Below, in pieces: positions 1 to 4,536 of a stretch of 6,137 nucleotides of DNA. The stretch comes from Sulfurihydrogenibium yellowstonense SS-5 (GTDB lineage: Bacteria > Aquificota > Aquificia > Aquificales > Hydrogenothermaceae). How positions within the stretch are numbered: position 1 is the stretch's first letter; every line of letters begins with the position of its first letter. The stretch is taken from the NCBI RefSeq assembly GCF_000173615.1, contig NZ_ABZS01000100.1:1-6137 (forward strand), given 5' to 3'. Position numbers and translations under genes: made by a program. The notes below the pieces were generated by a model, which did no database searches, was not told where the DNA came from, and worked only from the letters and a program-made list of their open reading frames with translations.

Positions 1-1
1 T

Positions 2-805
2 GAAGAGATAGACAGTAGTCTTATTATTTCTCAGTTAGAAGAGGTAAAATCTCAAATAGAAAAACTTTTAGCAAGCTATAAAAAAGGAAATCTTATAAAA
101 GAAGGCATTAAGCTTGCAATCGTTGGAAGACCAAACGTTGGAAAATCCTCTTTATTTAATGCACTTGTTGGCTATGAAAGAGCAATAGTTTCTGAAATAC
201 AAGGAACTACAAGAGATTTTATAGAAGAAAGTCTTAAAATAAAAGATATTCCGGTTATTTTACTTGATACAGCGGGGCTTAGAGATACAGAAGATAAAAT
301 AGAAAAAATAGGCATAGAAAAAGCACAAGAGAAAATAAATGAAGCTGATATTATCTTATTTGTGATAGATGCATCTTCCGGTTTTACAGAGGAAGATAAA
401 AAAATTTATGATAAAATTAAAGATAAGCCGCATATAACTGTAGTGAATAAATCTGATTTAAACAACAAACCTATTGATTTTTTTGAAAAATATGATAACA
501 TTGTATATACAAGTGTTGTAAACAATCAAGGAATAAAAGAGTTAGAAGAAAAAATCATAACATCCTTAGGAATCATAGAAAAAGAAGATGATCTCTTCAT
601 AAACCTAAGACAATCGACTTTACTAAAGCAAGCAAAAGAAAAAATAGAGGAGATAGAAAATCATATTAACTATTTAATCAATAATAAAGAAATATTAATG
701 ATTTACATTCAAGAGGCTTTAAATTACTTAGATGAGGTCGTAGGGGCTATATCAACAGAAGATGTTTTAGACAATATCTTTAGTAAATTCTGCATAGGTA
801 AATAA
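2..805 (+). CDS. mnmE: tRNA uridine-5-carboxymethylaminomethyl modification GTPase MnmE (TrmE), C-terminal part; 5' end off window
   Basis: MnmE is a cytosolic GTPase. With MnmG it installs the (carboxymethyl)aminomethyl group on wobble U34 of several tRNAs, using a tetrahydrofolate one-carbon unit. The frame is open from the left edge and 267 residues are visible. The family is about 450 residues, so roughly the first 185, holding the folate-binding domain, are outside the window. All G-domain motifs are visible: G1 GRPNVGKS (125-148), G2 GTTRD (203-217), G3 DTAG (266-277) and G4 NKSD (446-457). A Glu at 302-304 aligns by spacing with the catalytic Glu of switch II (E. coli E282). The protein ends FCIGK; the Cys four residues from the end is the conserved catalytic-type cysteine of the family. 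A downstream GTG at 362 is only an internal codon, not the start. rho follows after 22 nt with no visible terminator, so the two are probably co-transcribed. The identification is secure; nothing is odd in the visible part. Confidence 0.97.
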   Translation, partial: EEIDSSLIISQLEEVKSQIEKLLASYKKGNLIKEGIKLAIVGRPNVGKSSLFNALVGYERAIVSEIQGTTRDFIEESLKIKDIPVILLDTAGLRDTEDKIEKIGIEKAQEKINEADIILFVIDASSGFTEEDKKIYDKIKDKPHITVVNKSDLNNKPIDFFEKYDNIVYTSVVNNQGIKELEEKIITSLGIIEKEDDLFINLRQSTLLKQAKEKIEEIENHINYLINNKEILMIYIQEALNYLDEVVGAISTEDVLDNIFSKFCIGK

Positions 806-815
806 TCAAGTAATT

Positions 816-824
816 AAAGGAGGT
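816..824 (+). promoter_or_regulatory. Ribosome binding site of rho
   Basis: AAAGGAGGT lies 3 nt before the ATG at 828, counted from its last base, and is a near-perfect anti-16S match. It fixes the rho start and sits in the 22-nt gap after the mnmE stop, so rho has its own strong translation signal within a probable mnmE-rho transcript. Confidence 0.85.
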
Positions 825-827
825 CTC

Positions 828-2099
828 ATGGTAGACTTATCAACCATCACACCTGAAACATTGAAAGAAAAAACATTGGTAGAATTAAAAAAATTAGCTG
901 AAGAGCTCGGTGTAGAAAAAATATCAGGACTAAAAAAAGATGAGCTTATAGAAAAAATCATAGATAAAAAGGAAGAAAAAGAAGGTTTAGTTAAAATAAA
1001 TGGTGTTTTAGAAATCCTTCCTGAAGGTTTTGGATTTATTAGATTTCTTGAAAACAATTACGCACCAAGTCCACAAGATATATATGTCTCGCCTTCTCAG
1101 ATAAAAAGATTTGGACTTAAAACCGGAGATACAATCATCGGAGTAGCAAGAAATCCAAAGGAAGGTGAAAAGTACAGAGCATTAGTCAGAATAGATAGAG
1201 TTGGAAGTCTTCCGGCAGAAGAGTTAAAGAAAAGACCATCTTTTGACAAGCTTATCCCATACCACCCAACAGAAAGATTGAATTTAGAATACGACCCATC
1301 TGATTTATCAACGAGAGTTGTTAGCCTTGTAGCACCTATTGGTAAAGGTCAAAGAGGATTGATAGTTGCACCGCCTAAAGCCGGTAAAACAGTTTTAATC
1401 CAAAGAATAGCAAAAGCTATAATAAAGAACCATCCAGAAATTCATTTAATAATCCTTCTTATAGATGAAAGACCGGAAGAAGTTACAGAAATGAGAAGAA
1501 TAGTAGGCTCTGGGGCAGAAGTGGTAGCATCTACGTTTGATGAACCACCAGAAAGACACATACAAATCTCTGAGCTTGTAATTGAAAAAGCAAAAAGGAT
1601 TGTAGAGGAAGGTGGAGATGTTGTGATCTTACTTGACTCAATGACAAGACTTGCAAGAGCTTCAAACGCTGTTACACCACCGTCCGGTAGAGTTTTATCC
1701 GGTGGAATTGAAGCAACGGCATTACAAAGACCTAAAAAATTCTTTGGAGCAGCTCGTAATATAGAAAATGGCGGAAGTCTTACAATTCTTGCCACAGCTC
1801 TTGTGGAAACCGGCTCAAGAATGGATGATGTAATATTTGAAGAGTTTAAAGGAACTGGTAATATGGAGCTTTACTTAGATAGAAGATTGATGGAAAGAAG
1901 AATCTTCCCGGCGATAAATATAAGTAAGTCCGGAACAAGAAGAGAGGAACTTTTATTGGAAGATTGGCAACTGCAAAGATTATGGGTATTGCGTAAATTC
2001 CTATCTACAATGGATGAGGTTGAAGCAATGGAATTTCTGTTAGGCAAACTTTCTAAATTTAAGACAAATGACGAGTTTTTAAAATCCATGAATGCTTAA
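828..2099 (+). CDS. rho: Transcription termination factor Rho
   Basis: Rho is a hexameric RNA-dependent ATPase/helicase that loads on untranslated RNA and ends transcription. The 423 residues compare with 419 in E. coli. In order: a Rho_N helical segment (about 10-45); a cold-shock-like RNA-binding domain (about 52-125, with GFGFIRF); a RecA-like ATPase domain (about 160-415). The P-loop is APPKAGKT (181-188). IDERPEE (212-218) carries the catalytic Glu at 214, equivalent to E. coli E211. The Walker B Asp is D270 in DVVILLDS, and the Q-loop lies around [10 protein letters not shown] (287-296). The R-loop region around TGSRMDD (328-334) has Arg where E. coli has K326. The arginine finger is R371 in SGTRREE. 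Two extra residues ([10 protein letters not shown]) relative to E. coli account for the numbering shift. No Asn/Arg-rich insertion typical of some Actinobacteria is present. The start is set by the AAAGGAGGT site. No Rho-type autoregulatory leader can be seen, because mnmE abuts upstream. Identification is certain. Confidence 0.99.
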   Translation: MVDLSTITPETLKEKTLVELKKLAEELGVEKISGLKKDELIEKIIDKKEEKEGLVKINGVLEILPEGFGFIRFLENNYAPSPQDIYVSPSQIKRFGLKTGDTIIGVARNPKEGEKYRALVRIDRVGSLPAEELKKRPSFDKLIPYHPTERLNLEYDPSDLSTRVVSLVAPIGKGQRGLIVAPPKAGKTVLIQRIAKAIIKNHPEIHLIILLIDERPEEVTEMRRIVGSGAEVVASTFDEPPERHIQISELVIEKAKRIVEEGGDVVILLDSMTRLARASNAVTPPSGRVLSGGIEATALQRPKKFFGAARNIENGGSLTILATALVETGSRMDDVIFEEFKGTGNMELYLDRRLMERRIFPAINISKSGTRREELLLEDWQLQRLWVLRKFLSTMDEVEAMEFLLGKLSKFKTNDEFLKSMNA

Positions 2100-2132
2100 G
2101 AATGAATGCAGTATAAAAATTGTTGACTTCTT

Positions 2133-2177
2133 CCCTTCTCGTCTACTTACTGAAGGGTACTCCAAAAAAAATTTTTT
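2133..2177 (+). terminator. Candidate terminator after rho
   Basis: CCCTTC (2133-2138) and GAAGGG (2152-2157) form a perfect 6-bp inverted repeat around a 13-nt loop. A stretch of A's and then six T's (2172-2177) follows. The loop is long and the T run begins 14 nt after the stem, so as an intrinsic terminator it is weak; it could instead be an RNA 3'-end stabilising hairpin. It lies 33 nt after the rho stop and before the separate rpmE promoter, where a terminator would be expected. Confidence 0.35.
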
Positions 2178-2185
2178 ATAAAGAT

Positions 2186-2278
2186 GTCATTTTGCCTGTG
2201 TTTCTGCAGCCGGCGAAGAATCTACTTTTTCCTAATTTTAAAAAGAAGAGATCCTTCAACCTTCGGCTTAAAGATGAC
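2186..2278. repeat. Dispersed palindromic intergenic repeat, copy 1
   Basis: This 93-bp element has GTCAT at one end and ATGAC at the other, and inner arms GAAGAATCT (2215-2223) and AGATCCTTC (2249-2257) that pair at 8 of 9 positions. The segment AGCCGGCGAAGAATCT (2208-2223) recurs exactly at 3922-3937. The tail runs into AGTAAGCTTACT (2286-2297), a perfect 12-bp palindrome whose first half recurs, with one change, at the end of copy 2. It lies between the candidate rho terminator and the rpmE promoter. No open reading frame or transposase is present, so if mobile it would be a non-autonomous, MITE-like element. I recall similar intergenic repeats in Aquificota and other thermophiles, but have not checked this. 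Confidence 0.6.
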
Positions 2279-2327
2279 AAGAAAAAGTAAGCTTACTAAA
2301 ATTTTGGAACAGTCTCATTATTTACTT

Positions 2328-2355
2328 TTCACACAGCATATAATTTTGATATAAT
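2328..2355 (+). promoter_or_regulatory. Predicted sigma70-type promoter of rpmE-prfA
   Basis: The -35 is TTCACA (2328-2333, 5 of 6 to consensus), with a 16-bp spacer and a perfect -10 TATAAT (2350-2355). The predicted start of transcription is near 2362, giving a leader of about 33 nt. A second TATAAT at 2339-2344 has no good -35 at the right distance. The site implies that rpmE, prfA and perhaps the tRNA are transcribed independently of rho. Confidence 0.65.
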
Positions 2356-2364
2356 ATTTAATTC

Positions 2365-2387
2365 AAAATTTTTAAAATTTTAGGAGG
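2365..2387 (+). promoter_or_regulatory. rpmE leader: A/T repeat and ribosome binding site
   Basis: AGGAGG (2382-2387) lies 7 nt before the TTG start at 2395, and is what supports that non-AUG start. Directly before it is AAAATTTTTAAAATTTT (2365-2381), two copies of the self-complementary AAAATTTT. This could fold as a weak A/U hairpin touching the ribosome binding site. At thermophile temperatures such RNA would melt, so regulation through it is doubtful. Confidence 0.6.
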
Positions 2388-2394
2388 TATAAAA

Positions 2395-2589
2395 TTGAAA
2401 CAAGGAATTCACCCGGAATTAAAATTAACTAAATTTGTTTGTGGTTGTGGAAATGAGTTTGAGATTTATACTGTAAAAGGCGGAGTTGTGCATTTGGAAG
2501 TATGTAATAATTGCCATCCTTTTTATACTGGAAAATTAAGAATTAAGCCAAAATTCTTAGAACTTCAAGGGCAAGCTTCAGAAAAATAA
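2395..2589 (+). CDS. rpmE: 50S ribosomal protein L31, zinc-binding (C+) type, TTG start
   Basis: L31 is a small protein of the large subunit that bridges to the 30S head. The 64-residue product starts MKQGIHPEL, matching the usual family start, so the TTG at 2395 is the initiator and is preceded by AGGAGG at 7 nt. C16 and C18 (CGCG) with C37 and C40 ([10 protein letters not shown]) form the four-cysteine zinc site of the C+ class. This is distinct from the zinc-free paralogue made under zinc starvation. The gene lies between rho and prfA, a common bacterial order, and has its own predicted promoter. It ends TAA followed at once by an in-frame TAG (2590-2592), and then the prfA ATG. Family assignment is secure. 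Confidence 0.97.
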   Translation: MKQGIHPELKLTKFVCGCGNEFEIYTVKGGVVHLEVCNNCHPFYTGKLRIKPKFLELQGQASEK

Positions 2590-2592
2590 TAG

Positions 2593-3675
2593 ATGGATAA
2601 AAAGTTTTTAGTCCAATTAGAAGGTATAGAAGAAAAATTAAAAAAGCTTGAAGAATTAATGGCTGATCCGGAAGTTTTAAAGGATCAGTCTAAAATTCAA
2701 TCTATAGCAAAAGAGCACAAAGAGCTATCAGAAATTTTAAATCTTTATAATGAATATAAAAAAGTAAATAGACAAATAGAAGAAGTAAAACAACTTCTAA
2801 ACTCTACTCCTGATGATGATTTACGCGAATTAGCAGAAGAAGAGTTAGAATCTTTAAAAAAACATCGGGAAGACTTAGAGAAAAAAATAGAGATAGCACT
2901 TCTGCCAAAAGACCCTAATGATGAAAGAAATGTTATCTTGGAAATAAGACAAGGGGCGGGCGGAGACGAAGCGTCTTTATTTGCTGCTGAGCTTTTTAGA
3001 ATGTATCAACGATACGCAGAAAGACATGGCTGGAAAACAGAAATTTTAAGCTTACATCCAACAGAAAAAGGCGGTATAAAAGAAGTTATAGCCTTAATTA
3101 AAGGTAAAGGTGCATACTCAAGATTAAAGTATGAAAGCGGTGTTCATAGAGTTCAAAGGGTACCGGAAACAGAATCTTCCGGTAGAATTCATACTTCTAC
3201 TGTTACCGTGGCTGTTTTACCAGAAGCTGAAGAGGTTGATATAGAAATCAAGCCGGAAGAGTTAAGGATAGAAACTATGAGAGCTGGAGGAGCCGGCGGT
3301 CAGCATGTAAACACTACCGACTCAGCTGTTAGAATTACACACATTCCCACGGGGATGGTGGTTACATGCCAAGATGAAAGGTCTCAGCTTCAAAATAAAA
3401 TGAAAGCAATGCAGATTTTAAGAGCAAGGCTTAAAGATTATTATGAAAGGCTTGAAAAAGAAAAGATCGCAAAAGAAAGAAAAGAACAGGTTGGAACCGG
3501 CGAAAGAAGCGAAAAGATAAGGACTTACAACTTTCCACAAAACAGAGTTACTGACCATAGGGTAAATTACACTTCTTATAGAATTAACGATATTATGGAC
3601 GGGGATTTAGACGAAATTATAGATGTATTAATTGCAAAAGAGAACGAAGAAAAATTAGCAAAATTAAAAATTTAA
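2593..3675 (+). CDS. prfA: Peptide chain release factor 1
   Basis: RF1 recognises UAA and UAG in the ribosomal A site and triggers peptide release. The product is 360 residues, the same as E. coli RF1. The N-terminal helical domain covers about 1-105. The codon-recognition tripeptide is P-x-T, here PET (191-193), which marks RF1 rather than RF2 (SPF). The catalytic GGQ is at 235-237 within [10 protein letters not shown]. The stretch [16 protein letters not shown] (303-318) is typical of the family. The ATG follows the rpmE tandem stop with no gap, and no Shine-Dalgarno sequence lies at a useful distance (AGAAAAATAATAG precedes it). Initiation therefore probably depends on ribosomes ending rpmE translation. 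rpmE and prfA are in the same frame. prmC, the methyltransferase for the GGQ glutamine that often follows prfA, is not next; a tRNA gene lies 20 nt downstream. Identification is certain; the coupling is inferred. Confidence 0.98.
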   Translation: MDKKFLVQLEGIEEKLKKLEELMADPEVLKDQSKIQSIAKEHKELSEILNLYNEYKKVNRQIEEVKQLLNSTPDDDLRELAEEELESLKKHREDLEKKIEIALLPKDPNDERNVILEIRQGAGGDEASLFAAELFRMYQRYAERHGWKTEILSLHPTEKGGIKEVIALIKGKGAYSRLKYESGVHRVQRVPETESSGRIHTSTVTVAVLPEAEEVDIEIKPEELRIETMRAGGAGGQHVNTTDSAVRITHIPTGMVVTCQDERSQLQNKMKAMQILRARLKDYYERLEKEKIAKERKEQVGTGERSEKIRTYNFPQNRVTDHRVNYTSYRINDIMDGDLDEIIDVLIAKENEEKLAKLKI

Positions 3676-3695
3676 AATAAATTTTTTAATACAAT

Positions 3696-3769
3696 GCGCC
3701 CATAGCTCAATTGGATAGAGCATGTGACTACGGATCACAAGGTTGGGGGTTCGAGTCCCTCTGGGCGCA
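3696..3769 (+). tRNA. tRNA-Arg (anticodon ACG)
   Basis: A full cloverleaf folds. The acceptor stem GCGCCCA pairs perfectly with TGGGCGC. The D stem is GCTC/GAGC with a GG-containing loop. The anticodon stem TGTGA pairs with TCACA around loop CTACGGA, giving anticodon ACG (3730-3732). The variable loop is AGGTT, and the T stem GGGGG/CCCTC (one G-U) encloses TTCGAGT. The discriminator base is A. CCA is not encoded; the next bases are CTT, so CCA must be added after transcription. A34 would be deaminated to inosine by TadA to read CGU, CGC and CGA. No separate promoter is evident in the 20-nt gap after prfA, so processing from a prfA transcript is likely. Confidence 0.96.
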
Positions 3770-3876
3770 CTTATTACAGCATGATTTTTTCTAAACTAAT
3801 ATGACTTTTACGTTCACCGAGGATGTTCTAAGTTTTAACTAAATCTAAAGTTAATCTAATCTTTTGATTGTATAAG

Positions 3877-3899
3877 GTGAGACGTGAAATGTGAGACGT
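3877..3899. repeat. GTGAGACGT short direct repeat
   Basis: GTGAGACGT occurs twice (3877-3885 and 3891-3899), 14 nt apart start to start, with GAAAT between. It may be the remnant of a longer degenerate tandem array of this type. Two units are too few for a function to be assigned. Confidence 0.5.
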
Positions 3900-3911
3900 T
3901 AAACCAAACTG

Positions 3912-4054
3912 GTCATTCTGTAGCCGGCGAAGAATCTTAACCTCAAAGGTGCCTTTCTGAACGAAGTAAAAAAATATTTTCCTTTTCATCTCAAAAAATA
4001 TTAAAAAAGATATCCACTTTACAGCCTCAGGATAGCGTAAAAAAGTAAGTTTAC
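3912..4054. repeat. Dispersed palindromic intergenic repeat, copy 2 (degenerate, compound)
   Basis: The left arm GTCATTCTGTAGCCGGCGAA (3912-3931) continues to GAATCT (3932-3937) and shares AGCCGGCGAAGAATCT with copy 1. A second, decayed left-arm-like unit with TTTCTGAACGAAGT follows at 3954-3967. The right arm is worn down: AGAT at 4008-4011 and AGGATAGC (4029-4035 region) replace the AGAT...GATGAC of copy 1. The tail AAAAAGTAAGTTTAC (4040-4054) matches the AAAAAGTAAGCTTAC tail of copy 1 with one change. Length is larger than copy 1 because of the inserted second unit. No coding capacity is visible. Confidence 0.5.
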
Positions 4055-4081
4055 AAATCTTCGAAAACCCTCTTAAAAAAA

Positions 4082-4109
4082 TTGAAATAATAAATTTTTG
4101 AGTTAAATT
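4082..4109 (+). promoter_or_regulatory. Possible promoter of the 57-residue ORF
   Basis: TTGAAA (4082-4087, 5 of 6 to the -35 consensus) and TAAATT (4104-4109, 4 of 6 to the -10) are separated by 16 bp and lie about 30 nt before the ATG. In such A/T-rich DNA this can occur by chance; its position in front of a small gene is the main support. Confidence 0.3.
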
Positions 4110-4141
4110 TATGAACAGTCAAAGAACTTGAGGATTTAATC

Positions 4142-4315
4142 ATGGATGATTTCAGCATAGAAAAAGTTTATGAAGTCAAGCCTATAAGTGATATAGATTC
4201 AAAAAGGGAATTTATTAAAAAAAGAAAAAAGAAAGTAAAAGAAGAAACACCACCTCCTATCTTAAAGCCTGAGAAAGAGAATACAGAAGAAGGACATATT
4301 GATATTTATGTTTAA
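4142..4315 (+). CDS. Small hypothetical protein, 57 residues, Lys/Glu-rich
   Basis: I do not recognise this gene. An ATG at 4142 follows GAGGA (4130-4134) at a 7-nt spacing and opens 57 codons to TAA (4313-4315). The product starts MDDFSIEKVYEVKPISDID. It then has a strongly basic run (residues 26-33, KKRKKKVK), a short PPP segment (37-39), an acidic stretch (44-50), and ends GHIDIYV. There is no signal peptide, membrane segment or cysteine. Codon use (AGA, AAA, GAA, ATA) resembles the neighbouring genes, and a Shine-Dalgarno at ideal distance makes it a likely real gene. It stands alone between repeat-rich spacers, with the oppositely oriented EAL gene downstream. Charge pattern and size suggest a soluble, partly disordered or nucleic-acid/partner-binding peptide, but this is inference only. 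Confidence 0.6.
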   Translation: MDDFSIEKVYEVKPISDIDSKREFIKKRKKKVKEETPPPILKPEKENTEEGHIDIYV

Positions 4316-4355
4316 AAAAAACGTAGGTGAGAAATTAATGATTTTCGTTAAATTT

Positions 4356-4386
4356 AAATCTTTCGGACCAAAGTCCTGAGGATGAC
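4356..4386. repeat. Dispersed intergenic repeat, right-arm half copy 3
   Basis: AAATCTTTCGGACCAAAGTC (4356-4375) continues to CTGAGGATGAC at 4386. It resembles the right arms of copies 1 and 2 (AGATCCTT...GATGAC) and contains a small GGAC/GTCC hairpin with loop CAAA. No left arm is found next to it, so it is a solitary half element in the convergent spacer between the small ORF and the EAL gene. Confidence 0.4.
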
Positions 4387-4492
4387 AGGAAAGTTTGATT
4401 GATAAGCACCAAAGAAAAGGCAACTTATTTGTAATTTTTAAGCGAAACCAAGAACCCTCTATCCTTTTAACTTTTTACTTATTCTATGCACG

Positions 4493-4510
4493 GGCAATTC
4501 ATGAATTACC
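4493..4510. repeat. AATTCATGAATT palindrome in convergent spacer
   Basis: AATTCATGAATT (4496-4507) is a perfect 12-bp palindrome, flanked by GGC and ACC, which pair except for one C/A mismatch. It lies 26 nt beyond the stop of the minus-strand EAL gene and downstream of the small ORF, so it could shape both transcripts' 3' ends. There is no adjacent T tract on either strand, so it is not a convincing intrinsic terminator. It resembles GGGCAATTCATGAATTGCCC hairpins I recall as dispersed repeats in other genomes; not verified. Confidence 0.45.
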
Positions 4511-4536
4511 TTTACTTGCTTTATAACTTACATCAA

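Larger units (their letters stand above)
3770..4141. other. Repeat-rich non-coding spacer after tRNA-Arg
   Basis: This 372-bp stretch has no supportable gene on either strand. It contains a T run just after the tRNA (about 3783-3789) with no clear stem, a GTGAGACGT direct repeat (3877-3899), repeat copy 2 (3912-4054), and a weak promoter and ribosome binding site for the small ORF at its right end. I saw no second copy of the tRNA 3' end, so nothing supports an integration site here. Confidence 0.6.

Noticed and set aside
806..1057. Minus-strand open frame of 83 codons over the rho start
   Set aside because: It lies antisense to the confidently assigned rho gene, has a low-complexity Ser/Phe-rich translation typical of an antisense shadow, and shows no ribosome binding site or family resemblance.
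1442..1795. Minus-strand open frame of 117 codons within rho
   Set aside because: It is fully antisense to the conserved Rho ATPase domain and its translation resembles no known protein; a shadow of the real gene.
1871..2089. Minus-strand open frame of 72 codons over the rho 3' end
   Set aside because: Antisense to conserved rho coding sequence, no supporting signals.
2365..2394. Structured L31 autoregulatory leader
   Set aside because: The leader is only about 33 nt and A/U-rich with no stable fold; it does not resemble a known ribosomal protein leader.
3690..3695. TACAAT directly before the tRNA as a -10 box
   Set aside because: It touches the first tRNA base, leaving no room for a start site upstream of the mature 5' end.
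3877..3899. GTGAGACGT pair as the start of a CRISPR array
   Set aside because: Only two 9-nt units with a 5-nt gap; CRISPR repeats and spacers are each far longer.
3696..4141. Integrated element at the tRNA-Arg 3' end
   Set aside because: No integrase gene and no duplicated tRNA 3' segment are visible downstream; the spacer holds only short repeats.
4308..4379. Short + strand frame starting at the ATG overlapping the end of the 57-codon ORF
   Set aside because: Only 23 codons, no ribosome binding site of its own, and it runs into the repeat half copy; likely chance.
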